NCBI RefSeq assembly: GCF_900110835.1
Contig: NZ_FOJG01000001.1
Coordinates: 744,001-808,000, forward strand
DNA length: 64,000 nt
Direction of reading: 5' to 3'
Source of the DNA: Chitinophaga arvensicola
GTDB taxonomy: Bacteria > Bacteroidota > Bacteroidia > Chitinophagales > Chitinophagaceae
Positions 7,936-16,470 of this stretch are shown here, one piece after another. A program made the translations under genes and the position numbers. The notes under the pieces were generated by a model. That model was not told the origin of the DNA. It ran no database searches and saw only the letters and a list, made by a program, of their open reading frames with translations. The first letter of the stretch is position 1; every line of letters starts with the position of its first letter.

Positions 7936-9038
7936 AACCAGCCCCTCTTTCTGAATATCATAATCATCAATATTAATAATATGCCCATTCCCCCCAGGGT
8001 ATAATAGTATCCATTCCTGGAAGCCAATTCAGGCATATGTTGAAAATTCATTCCATAGATACCAGCGAGTAGTGTTGGCGGCGCCATCAAAGTAGTTACC
8101 ACCGCCAACACTTTCATGATTTCATTCATTTTCAGGTTGAGCTGTGTATGATACATTTCCTGTAGGTTCAACACCATGTCGCGGTAGTTATCTGCCAGAT
8201 CGTTACATTGAATGATATGGTCGTAAACATCTTTATAATACTTTGTTACTTTATCATCCAGTAAATCACTCTCGCTTTTCAGGAATCCATTTACCAATTC
8301 CCTTACCGGCGCAATAGCCCGCTTAAATAAAAATACCTGACGCCGCAAATAGTTGATGCGCGCCAATGTACGTGTATTGGGTTGATGCTGCACCAGGTCT
8401 TCCATCATTTCAATCCGCTCTCCTAACTTATCCATTACGATGAAGTAGTTATCAACAATGACATCCAGCAGGGAATAACACAGATAATCCGCTCCTCCAT
8501 TGCGGATCCGGGAGCCTTTCAGCAAAAGCTTTGTCCGCACCGGGTCAAATACATCCCTGGCCGGATCTTCCTGGAAAGAAATCACGAAATTTTTTCCTAA
8601 TACGATGCTTACCTGCTCCTGGTCTATCGAAGATGTTTCGCTATTGAAATAGATCATGGGAAGCAAACAGAACATCCGGTCATTGATTTCATCCATTTTG
8701 GCGCGTTGTCCAACACTGAGAATATCTTCTTCCAGCAATGAATGAATCAGGAATTGCTCACATACCGCATGCACTTCCTCTTTTCTGAGGCCATCTATAT
8801 TAATCCAGCTCAGTTGAGATGATTCTGCATATTTAAAAGTATCCTCTACTTTGTTGAGTACTAACTCTGCACAAAGATTGACGTTATAATCAAAAACGGT
8901 GATCCTCGTATCGGTGGCCGGTTTTCGGGTGGTAACTCCTTCTGCCGGATTGAAGTTCATGATGCGTTGCTTCTTCACCTTAAACGGATTCAGCACCTGT
9001 ACGACGTCGGGAATAGGCAATTTATTTTTGAAAGCCAT
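7932..9038 (-). CDS. corA: CorA-type magnesium/cobalt transporter
   Basis: An inner-membrane divalent-cation channel of the CorA/MIT family, 368 residues: a large cytoplasmic alpha/beta domain, a long stalk helix, then two C-terminal membrane segments (about 308-328 and 348-362). The signature YGMNFQHMPE (GMN at 329-331) is intact, and the basic tail FRKRGWF is typical. It is a single gene that meets DUF2480 tail to tail with a four-base overlap, so neither has its own terminator between them. Confidence 0.93.
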   Translation of the reverse strand: MAFKNKLPIPDVVQVLNPFKVKKQRIMNFNPAEGVTTRKPATDTRITVFDYNVNLCAELVLNKVEDTFKYAESSQLSWINIDGLRKEEVHAVCEQFLIHSLLEEDILSVGQRAKMDEINDRMFCLLPMIYFNSETSSIDQEQVSIVLGKNFVISFQEDPARDVFDPVRTKLLLKGSRIRNGGADYLCYSLLDVIVDNYFIVMDKLGERIEMMEDLVQHQPNTRTLARINYLRRQVFLFKRAIAPVRELVNGFLKSESDLLDDKVTKYYKDVYDHIIQCNDLADNYRDMVLNLQEMYHTQLNLKMNEIMKVLAVVTTLMAPPTLLAGIYGMNFQHMPELASRNGYYYTLGGMGILLILMIMIFRKRGWF

Positions 9039-9275
9039 ATGTAATGGATGTTATCATCATTGAATACCGAATTTAAAGTAAAAATCGCTTAATAGTGAGG
9101 GGAATAGCCACTACGCTTAATAATTGTGCCGGTTTGAAAAGGAGTTTTTTGCCCCGCCGGGACCAGAAATTTGTCGTGCGTAGTGAAAAATAAATGCGTA
9201 ATATCTGTCCTATGGGGTATATAGACTATAATATTTCCAGCAGTTGCTAATTTTATTTATGTAGATAAAAATAAT

Positions 9276-9301
9276 CGCCCGACCGTGTAGACGGCCGGGC
9301 G
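9276..9301 (-). terminator. hairpin terminator of the DUF3472 transcript
   Basis: An 11-base stem with one mismatch (9276-9286 with 9291-9301) and loop GTAG. On the minus strand it is followed by an AT-rich run rich in T (forward ATAAAAATAAT). It would end the transcript from 9491-10750 and includes the small frame at 9353-9463. Confidence 0.65.
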
Positions 9302-9352
9302 ACAAGGATTGTGTATATTTCTTGAACGCTCTGCGAAAAAGAAGTGGTTTCA

Positions 9353-9463
9353 TTAATCCACCAGAGCATTTGAAGATGTGGGTACTGTTAGTGCATTCGG
9401 TTCTTTGGGAACATAAAGTGACAGCGACTTCAAAGTCAGTAGCCAGCAGTAGTGAATGATCAC
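9353..9463 (-). CDS. possible 36-residue small protein
   Basis: From a GTG at 9463 the frame reads MIIHYCWLLTLKSLSLYVPK and continues EPNALTVPTSSNALVD before TAA. It lies between the DUF3472 stop and its terminator and is in frame with that gene, directly after its TAA. Residue composition is protein-like, but there is no ATG and only a weak AGAAAG upstream. It might be a small secreted or membrane peptide, a decayed gene tail, or chance. Confidence 0.28.
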   Translation of the reverse strand: MIIHYCWLLTLKSLSLYVPKEPNALTVPTSSNALVD

Positions 9464-9490
9464 AACAAGTTGCTTTCTGAAAACAGGCAA

Positions 9491-10750
9491 TTAGAACTTC
9501 GGCAATTCAATCACCGGAGGAGTACCCGTTGCCGGACGTTCAAACTGATCTCCGTATTGCGCGTTAGCGGGCTTAAACCCACTGTTCCAAAGATAAAACC
9601 AACCGTTTTCAGCGCCGCCACCGTAATCGAGTCTGTCTTTTGCCTTCGCAGTAGCATCATTGGAGAACTTTGCTTTGGTCAGCTCTATCCATTCGCCAGT
9701 ATTAGTTTTTATCCAGTGATTACCGAAATAGCCTTTACGTCCGAGGTGACCATTTTCAAAAGAAAAATTCTCCAGGAAGGAGTAAAGATGTCCCATATAC
9801 TTGCCATCTTTAGGCGCTCTGAAGCTGGCAATCAGCTTCCACTCCTTGTGTTCGGGGACATAGAAATAAGCGGTATAGGTAGTGGTGTTGCCGGTAGGTA
9901 CACTGTGCATCAGGAAACGATAGGTATTGCCGGCTTTCCAGTTGTATACCCAATGACTGTGGCCACCGGTGCCTTCACCACCAAATCCACTGGCATCTAC
10001 ACTATCGCCTTTGGCGAGCATGACTACCTGATCTTCGTATTTAACTTTGCTACGCTCTTCGGGTTCTCCACCCGCATCCCATACTGAAAAAATGATTCTT
10101 CTTTCGGTGGGAGAATTTACCTGCATCCCGAAATATCCTCTATGAAATCCGCATGACATAAAGTAAGTACCAAGTTTATCTTCTCCCTCCGGTACTTTAA
10201 TTTCTCCATAGAACCATTCTACATTTTTACCTTCCGGCACCGGATAGTTTAAATGCACGGAAGCCGCACGGCGCCATGGTTTGGCGTTATACTGTATATC
10301 TTTAACAGCAGTGCCGGAAAGGCTTACTGCTTTCACATCGGCATATACATTTCCTTTTTTCTCTACTCCCTTCAATGACACATAATAGAAGCCCGCTTTT
10401 TTAATCGTTGTTTGTAAAACCGGGATGTTTGCAAAATCATTATTGTTTGGAATGATAACTATTTTATCTATTCCGTTTATAGCTACTTTTACTTTGCTTT
10501 CTGCATCTGCTTTTGCGAGGAGTGCAATTTTAAGAGTGCCGGGATTGGCTACATGAAAATAGAAATTAACGGTATTGCTGTTACCGGTCCAATGTATTAC
10601 ACCATTGGATTCGCTGATCTCAACATTTTCTTCTACCGGATCAGCATAGGCAGCAAAGCCGGGAAGCTCTACCGCAGGGGCCTGCGCAAAGGCCTGGTCA
10701 GCAGCAAAGCAAATAGCCAGCAATGCTGAAAGGAGTGTTTTCTTGTTCAT
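9491..10750 (-). CDS. secreted DUF3472 domain protein (DUF5077-like N-terminus)
   Basis: A 419-residue exported protein: signal peptide MNKKTLLSALLAICFAADQA with cleavage near AFA-QA, a beta-rich N-terminal part (about 25-140) resembling DUF5077, and a DUF3472-type C-terminal part (about 150-405) with YFMSCGFHRGYFGMQVNSP, HSHWVYNWKAGNTYRFL and WFYLWNSGF. Such proteins are common in polysaccharide-degrading Bacteroidota and may bind or process glycans, but the activity is not established. The ATG at 10750 is chosen because a signal peptide starts exactly there; the longer frame adds 62 unconvincing residues. Confidence 0.82.
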   Translation of the reverse strand: MNKKTLLSALLAICFAADQAFAQAPAVELPGFAAYADPVEENVEISESNGVIHWTGNSNTVNFYFHVANPGTLKIALLAKADAESKVKVAINGIDKIVIIPNNNDFANIPVLQTTIKKAGFYYVSLKGVEKKGNVYADVKAVSLSGTAVKDIQYNAKPWRRAASVHLNYPVPEGKNVEWFYGEIKVPEGEDKLGTYFMSCGFHRGYFGMQVNSPTERRIIFSVWDAGGEPEERSKVKYEDQVVMLAKGDSVDASGFGGEGTGGHSHWVYNWKAGNTYRFLMHSVPTGNTTTYTAYFYVPEHKEWKLIASFRAPKDGKYMGHLYSFLENFSFENGHLGRKGYFGNHWIKTNTGEWIELTKAKFSNDATAKAKDRLDYGGGAENGWFYLWNSGFKPANAQYGDQFERPATGTPPVIELPKF

Positions 10751-11024
10751 TGTTCCTGATTTGTATGTTAACAAATAAAGCAGCATCTGCCCCCAAATGC
10801 AATTCTGCCGGGAAAAAATTACAAACCAATGAGAATACGTCTTCATCCGGTGAGTGCAACGGTATGTGCATATAATTATACAGGCCTCCAAACGTGCTGA
10901 TCTTTTGAAAAGCAACGTGCGCGCAAATACCTGCAAAAGGAACCGTTTTTGTGGCAGAGAGGGTATTGCCGAGGTATTGATCTGCCGGAGGCATACTATT
11001 CCAAAACAACAAAAACTACATTTT

Positions 11025-11618
11025 ATGGAAAACCAGTTAAAAGATAAAAAAGTAGCTATTGTAGTAGCAAATGGATTTGAAGAAGTGGAACTTACCCAAC
11101 CATTGGAAGCCTTGAAAAATGCAGGTGCAACCGTGGATATTATATCGCCGGAAGAAAAGACGGTGCGGGCCTGGGCGGAGAAAGACTGGGGGAAAGATTA
11201 TCCGGTAGATAAGAATATCCTGGATGTTGTGGCTTCCGATTATGACGCGCTTGTTTTACCTGGCGGTGTGATGAATCCGGACCACCTGAGAACAAACGAT
11301 CGTGTAATTGCTTTCGTTACCGGTTTCTTCGACGACGACAAACCTATCGCGGCTATTTGTCATGGTCCCTGGACACTGATTGAAACGGGTGAACTCGATG
11401 GTCGTAAAGTGACCTCTTACCCATCATTAAAAACTGATCTTGAAAACGCAGGCGCCTTATGGTCAGATGAAGAAGTGGTGACCGATAAAGGATTGGTTAC
11501 CAGTCGTACTCCTAAAGATTTGCCGGCTTTTTGTAAGAAGATGATCGAAGAGATTGCAGAAGGCAGGCATTATCAACGCGCCAATGAAAGGAAAGGTGGT
11601 GTACACCAATTGGGATAA
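11025..11618 (+). CDS. DJ-1/PfpI family protein
   Basis: A 197-residue cytoplasmic class I glutamine-amidotransferase-like protein. The nucleophile elbow AAICHGPW (Cys112, His113) and the conserved acidic GFEE (19-20) are present, matching the PfpI/YhbO type, which is linked to repair of glycated proteins or general stress. The start MENQLKDKKVAIVVANGFEE at 11025 gives the usual family length; the longer frame to 10854 overlaps the divergent promoter region. It ends at a bidirectional terminator shared with rlpA. Confidence 0.9.
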   Translation: MENQLKDKKVAIVVANGFEEVELTQPLEALKNAGATVDIISPEEKTVRAWAEKDWGKDYPVDKNILDVVASDYDALVLPGGVMNPDHLRTNDRVIAFVTGFFDDDKPIAAICHGPWTLIETGELDGRKVTSYPSLKTDLENAGALWSDEEVVTDKGLVTSRTPKDLPAFCKKMIEEIAEGRHYQRANERKGGVHQLG

Positions 11619-11626
11619 AAATTATT

Positions 11627-11656
11627 ACAGGAGTGAGTAACCTCACTCCTGTTTTA
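11627..11656. terminator. bidirectional terminator, pfpI / rlpA
   Basis: An 11-base perfect stem (11627-11637 with 11642-11652), loop TAAC. It is followed by TTTATTATT on the plus strand and by an AT-rich T stretch on the minus strand. It lies between two convergent stop codons only 38 bases apart. Confidence 0.85.
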
Positions 11657-12046
11657 TTATTTCTTTTTCTTCTTTTTGTATTTCACTTCTACATTGGCGA
11701 CGCCGGTATTCAGCATACCTATTTTGGAAGCAGCTTTACTGGACAGATCGATGATTCGTCCGGCTACAAAAGGTCCCCTGTCGTTGATACGCACCTTCAC
11801 ACTTTTTCCATTGGCAATATTGGTAACAGTAACACGTGTTCCAAATGGTAAAGTTTTATGCGCTGCTGTAAGGCTTCGCTGGTGGAAGGTTTCGCCACTG
11901 GCGGTACGTTTTCCGTCGAAAGAGTTGGCGTAATAGGAGGCTTTTCCGGATTCGGTAATTTTCCGGCTACAGGAAGTGGCAACTGTCATTACCACGATAA
12001 TGAACAGCAATACCCGGTTGCATTGTAAGGGTGCAGGGATACTCAT
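11657..12046 (-). CDS. rlpA: RlpA-like septal lipoprotein
   Basis: A 129-residue protein with a lipoprotein-type signal (VATSC, Cys26) and a double-psi beta-barrel: GKASYYANSFDGKRTASGE, LPFGTRVTVTNIANGKSV, RINDRGPFVAGRIIDLS. RlpA proteins act on peptidoglycan as lytic transglycosylases or bind denuded glycan at septa. The SPOR domain of longer homologues is absent, and the chain ends in a poly-lysine tail. Transcribed alone. Confidence 0.85.
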   Translation of the reverse strand: MSIPAPLQCNRVLLFIIVVMTVATSCSRKITESGKASYYANSFDGKRTASGETFHQRSLTAAHKTLPFGTRVTVTNIANGKSVKVRINDRGPFVAGRIIDLSSKAASKIGMLNTGVANVEVKYKKKKKK

Positions 12047-12194
12047 GGCGGATAGCGATTTAGAATGACCTAAAAATAAGGCAATTTTCTGATGCTTTTT
12101 AGAGCTGTTACAGGTAATTGATGAATGGCGCTGTCAATGAACAATGTAATACATCAACTGTTTTTATCAGGCACTCACACCAAATAATTTATTT

Positions 12195-13931
12195 ATGGCA
12201 AAACTTGTAGCGGATCAATTAGTGGAAATGCTGGTACTTGCCGGTATTAAACGTATTTATGCTGTAACCGGCGATAGTTTGAATCACATCAATGATGCGG
12301 TGCGCCGCGATGGAAGGATACAATGGATTCACGTAAGACATGAAGAAGTTGGTGCGTATGCTGCAGGCGCCGAGGCGCAACTAAACGGACTGGCGTGTTG
12401 TGCCGGGAGCAGCGGCCCCGGACACGTACACCTGATCAATGGCTTATATGATGCGCATCGTTCAGGCGCGTCTTTGCTGGCCATCGCCTCTACCTGTGCT
12501 ACCAATGAATTCGGAAGCGATTATTTCCAGGAAACCAATACCATCAAATTATTCGACGATTGTAGTCATTATAACCAGGTGGCTGCCACTGCAGAACAGG
12601 CGCCCCGCATGTTGCAGGCTGCGTTGCAGCACGCCGTCCATAAACATGGAGTGGCGGTACTCGGGCTACCGGGCGATGTAGCGGCGTCGGATGCGAAAGA
12701 TATTCCTACCGCTACCAGGTTATATCACCCCAACCCCGTAATATGCCCATCGCCGGCCGAATTGGCTGAACTGGCTGCGTTATTGAACGGAGGCAAAAAA
12801 GTAGCTATCTACTGTGGACTAGGTGCAGTGGAGGCGCATGATGAAGTAGTGGCGCTATCGGAATTATTAAAAGCACCTATTGCCTACACATTTAGGGCTA
12901 AGATGGGCATCCAATATAACAACCCCAATGAAGTGGGCATGACCGGACTGCTTGGCCTGGCATCCGCTTATAAAAGTATGCATGAAGCAGAGGTGTTATT
13001 ACTACTGGGAACGGATTTTCCTTACACGCCCTTTATCCCTGAAAAAGCGAAAATTATCCAGATAGATATTCAGCCGGAACGGTTGGGCCGGAGAGCCTCC
13101 CTGGAAATGGGACTTTGCGGCGATGTGCAGGATACCCTGAAGGCATTGTTACCATTACTGAAAGAACATAAAGACCGTGATTTCCTGGATTCTATGGTGG
13201 CGTTTTACAAGGAGGTGCAAAAGAAAATGCAGACCTATGTGGAAGATACTGGTAAGGAAAACGCCATCAGTCCGGAGTTTGTAGCATCTACCCTCAATAA
13301 AATAGCAGCAGACAACGCCATTTTCACGGTGGATACCGGCATGACGAATGTGTGGACAGCCCGCTACCTGGAAGGTACCGGCAAACGTACTTTACTTGGA
13401 TCTTTTAATCATGGATCGATGGCCAATGCCATGCCGCAGGCCATAGGTGCTGCGCTGGCCCAACCCGGCCGGGAAGTATATGCACTATGCGGAGATGGTG
13501 GATTGACGATGTTATTGGGGGATCTGATGACCATTAAGCAATATCATCTTCCGGTAAAAGTAATTGTGTTTAATAACCGTGCTCTTGGTATGGTGAAGCT
13601 TGAAATGGAAGTTGCCGGTTTACCCGACTGGCAAACGAATATGGAAAATCCAGATTTTGCAGCAGTGGCTGTTGCCATGGGTTTTACCGCTTTCACGATC
13701 CGTAAGCCGGAAGAGGTAGAAGCTACGTTATTGCAGGCGAATAAAACAGAAGGCCCGGTGCTGGTGAACATCTTTACCAATCCTGAATCGCTGGCGATGC
13801 CACCAAAAGTGGAATTTGCCCAGATGAAAGGATTTGCGCTCTGGATGGGTAAACTGATTTTAGGAGGCAGGTATGAAGATGTGTTTGATGCAGTAAAATC
13901 GAATTACAAACACCTGAAAGATGTGTTATAA
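12195..13931 (+). CDS. poxB: thiamine-diphosphate pyruvate oxidase/dehydrogenase, PoxB-like
   Basis: A 578-residue ThDP enzyme closest to ubiquinone-type pyruvate dehydrogenase: pyruvate to acetate and CO2 with electrons passed to quinone. The three ThDP-family domains are in order: PYR (RHEEVGAYAAGAEAQLNG, with the catalytic Glu), the central FAD-type domain (about 190-330), and PP with the GDG-x25-NN motif (ALCGDGGLTMLLGD near 434, FNNRALGM near 461). The C-terminal lipid-binding tail of E. coli PoxB is hard to judge. It is a single gene. Acetolactate synthase-like roles are less likely given the opening GDSLNHINDAVRR. Confidence 0.85.
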   Translation: MAKLVADQLVEMLVLAGIKRIYAVTGDSLNHINDAVRRDGRIQWIHVRHEEVGAYAAGAEAQLNGLACCAGSSGPGHVHLINGLYDAHRSGASLLAIASTCATNEFGSDYFQETNTIKLFDDCSHYNQVAATAEQAPRMLQAALQHAVHKHGVAVLGLPGDVAASDAKDIPTATRLYHPNPVICPSPAELAELAALLNGGKKVAIYCGLGAVEAHDEVVALSELLKAPIAYTFRAKMGIQYNNPNEVGMTGLLGLASAYKSMHEAEVLLLLGTDFPYTPFIPEKAKIIQIDIQPERLGRRASLEMGLCGDVQDTLKALLPLLKEHKDRDFLDSMVAFYKEVQKKMQTYVEDTGKENAISPEFVASTLNKIAADNAIFTVDTGMTNVWTARYLEGTGKRTLLGSFNHGSMANAMPQAIGAALAQPGREVYALCGDGGLTMLLGDLMTIKQYHLPVKVIVFNNRALGMVKLEMEVAGLPDWQTNMENPDFAAVAVAMGFTAFTIRKPEEVEATLLQANKTEGPVLVNIFTNPESLAMPPKVEFAQMKGFALWMGKLILGGRYEDVFDAVKSNYKHLKDVL

Positions 13932-13941
13932 AATGAAGTTT

Positions 13942-13973
13942 ACGGGGAGATGTGATTAGCCACATCTCCCCGT
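13942..13973. terminator. hairpin between convergent poxB and tamL
   Basis: A 13-base perfect stem (13942-13954 with 13961-13973), 6-base loop ATTAGC. It is GC-rich and placed between two converging genes, but lacks a strong T-run on either side. Confidence 0.7.
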
Positions 13974-13977
13974 AATA

Positions 13978-16470
13978 TTAAAACGGATAGCCGATTGCAA
14001 TATTTAATACGAGATTCTTTTTTCGCCATTCGGGATCGCTGAAATTTATTTTATTAAATACCCAGCGCTCTTTTTCCGGCAGATAGGGCACCCGGAACGG
14101 CATGGCCAGATCGAGGCGTACCACCACAATAGAAGCATCAACACGTAAACCGATACCACCACCTACGGCAATATCTTTATAGAAGCTGGAAGTGAATTTG
14201 CTGCCCGGTTTATCCGGCACATCTTTTTGCAGCCAGATATTGCCTGCATCCACAAACGCTGCCACATTGAACACGCTGGCCACATGTATCCTCACTTCCG
14301 AGTTAAACTCCAGCTTGATATCACCCGCTTCATTGGCCAGTAACACCGAGCTATCCACCTTGGGGTTATGGTAAGATCCCGGTCCCAGTGTACGTGCGCG
14401 GAACGCCCTGATACTACTGCTACCACCGGTGAAATACTGTTTTACAAATGGCAGCGTGGATGAATTGCCGTAGGGCAAGCCATACCCAAGCAGCAGGCGG
14501 TTTATCCACTGTTTGCCTTTACCCAGTTGCCAGTAATGCCGCGCTTCTGCGGTAAATCGTCCGTATTGTGCAAATGAGTTACCAAGAATTGTTTTCTGAC
14601 CGGTATCGTTCTTTGGAACTACCAATCCAGCCAGGTTACCGGAGATATCCACATTGCCGCTCAGGTAGAAGCTATGAATACGATTGGCCTGCTGGTTATT
14701 GTAGGTGATCGTATAATTTCCACCCAGGATGAATTGCTTTTCAATGGCATTCCGCTGACTTGGATCATTCACCAGGATGCTGTCGTACGCAGGTGTCGTT
14801 TTAGTAGGCAACACATACGTTAAAGCAACAGGTGAAAAAATATGACTCAGGTATTGTGTCCGCTGCCAGAGATACTGTAATTGTAACGTATATGCATTCA
14901 GGTTATAAAGATCGGCGCGGCTATATAGTTCATATCCGGCACTGATCCTTGTTTTAGGAACATAAGGCGTTCGGATATTGAGTCCCCTGAATGGTGTCAG
15001 GAAGCGGGGAAAAGTAACCGCCACCTGTCCGCCTAACCCATAGGAATTAGAACCTCCGGCGCTTTTATTACCGGTTTGCCACTCCATACCTCCGGTTAAA
15101 CCGATTTCCAGCAATGCCGCAGAGTGCAGCCAGTTGCGGTTTTTGGCGGTCAGACTTATCTGTGATCCAATAAAACCATTTGATTTAGAGGTACCACGTA
15201 ATTCCGCCTGCAGGGAACGGCGTTTATAGGGAGTCAGGTAAAACTTGGCGTCGAGCCAGCCACTATCGAGCGACACACGGTTATTCACCATTGCGCGGTA
15301 GTTACTGGCAAGTGTGGTATCGCGGGAATAGGTAGCATCTCTTCTACCGGCGGTTCTATTAGTAGAGTCTTTCCTGCCGGAGCTGTCTCTATCTCTTCTG
15401 CCCTGTCCGCCGGGACCGGTGGCATTAGGACTACCTCCCACAATGCGGTGAATGGAAGTATCTCTTACTGGTGAAAACTGTCCTTTTACAAACTTGAATA
15501 CACCGAGGTTGATCAGCCTTTGTAGAGTGATATTATGAGAACTCAGGCGGTATAAACTATCGGGGCGCAAAAATACGGAGCGGTCGAATGCAGACGATTT
15601 AAAGCGCCTGGCGGAATCCACAATATAAATGCCTTTGTATCTGACAGGAGTTCCCAGCGTAGACGCCGAATCGTTGTCGAGCGAATAGTCCGGGAACAGG
15701 CTGATATCGTGCATTCTGTATGGGCGCAGTGCCAGCAGCGGTGTATTATCCTTTATTTTTACAAACAGGTCTACTGTTCCCCGGTTGGTACTGTCTACCT
15801 GTACAATTAAATAATCCGGTGTGAAATAGTAATAACCCTGTTCCTTTAATGCGGCGTGTATGCGTTCCCGTTCGGCCTTGATAGAATCAAGGGAGTAATT
15901 GGCGCCTACAATCAGGGAGCTTTCTTCTTTGGTGTAGGTAACTGTTTTGCCAATGGCGCTGCTGTCTGTCAGATAGGTAACGCTTTTAATGGTGTACCTG
16001 TGATTTGGTGTAGCAGTATATTGGATAGACGCTTTTTTCTTACCGGAATTCTTTACTTCGGAAACCAGGTCTGCCTGGAAATAACCATTATCTGCCAGGT
16101 ATTCTTCCAACACTTTGGAGGTATATTCTGGTTTAGCCTGACTGAGTAAAACAGGCGGTTCTCCCCATTTCTTGCGTAGCAGATAATTAAGTCCTTTTCC
16201 TTTGGGTTCATTACCTAAATTATACAGCCAGAGTTTTATGGGCATCCCCAGGAATTTACGATTCCTGTTAGGCCGGATTCTTTTGTTCATACCGTCTACG
16301 AGGGTACTGTAATCTTTTGGTTTCTTTTTGGCTACGGTATCTGTTACCCACTTTACCTCACTACCAGTATATAGCCGGTCACCCTCAGGCACGGTGCGGG
16401 TGGTACTACAGGAGCTGAGCACCAGGAATACCAGGCAAAACAGGATGATATGGCTATTTACTTTTCGCAT
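13978..16470 (-). CDS. tamL: TamL, lipoprotein BamA/TamA-family barrel
   Basis: An outer-membrane assembly protein of the Omp85 superfamily, 830 residues. The signal peptide ends in LSSC (Cys21), making it a lipoprotein; this is the form called TamL in Bacteroidota. POTRA-type domains follow (about 100-420), then a barrel with TGGSSSIRAFRARTLGPGSYH and a terminal strand AIGYPF. A low-complexity Gly/Arg/Asp linker lies near 400-440. Its start at 16470 is 17 bases inside the end of tamB, so the two are translationally coupled. The ATG at 16470 is preferred because it places the lipoprotein signal at the N-terminus. Confidence 0.87.
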   Translation of the reverse strand: MRKVNSHIILFCLVFLVLSSCSTTRTVPEGDRLYTGSEVKWVTDTVAKKKPKDYSTLVDGMNKRIRPNRNRKFLGMPIKLWLYNLGNEPKGKGLNYLLRKKWGEPPVLLSQAKPEYTSKVLEEYLADNGYFQADLVSEVKNSGKKKASIQYTATPNHRYTIKSVTYLTDSSAIGKTVTYTKEESSLIVGANYSLDSIKAERERIHAALKEQGYYYFTPDYLIVQVDSTNRGTVDLFVKIKDNTPLLALRPYRMHDISLFPDYSLDNDSASTLGTPVRYKGIYIVDSARRFKSSAFDRSVFLRPDSLYRLSSHNITLQRLINLGVFKFVKGQFSPVRDTSIHRIVGGSPNATGPGGQGRRDRDSSGRKDSTNRTAGRRDATYSRDTTLASNYRAMVNNRVSLDSGWLDAKFYLTPYKRRSLQAELRGTSKSNGFIGSQISLTAKNRNWLHSAALLEIGLTGGMEWQTGNKSAGGSNSYGLGGQVAVTFPRFLTPFRGLNIRTPYVPKTRISAGYELYSRADLYNLNAYTLQLQYLWQRTQYLSHIFSPVALTYVLPTKTTPAYDSILVNDPSQRNAIEKQFILGGNYTITYNNQQANRIHSFYLSGNVDISGNLAGLVVPKNDTGQKTILGNSFAQYGRFTAEARHYWQLGKGKQWINRLLLGYGLPYGNSSTLPFVKQYFTGGSSSIRAFRARTLGPGSYHNPKVDSSVLLANEAGDIKLEFNSEVRIHVASVFNVAAFVDAGNIWLQKDVPDKPGSKFTSSFYKDIAVGGGIGLRVDASIVVVRLDLAMPFRVPYLPEKERWVFNKINFSDPEWRKKNLVLNIAIGYPF

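Noticed and set aside
9452..10087. A 211-codon plus-strand frame
   Set aside because: Antisense to the DUF3472 gene, with no domain or start signal.
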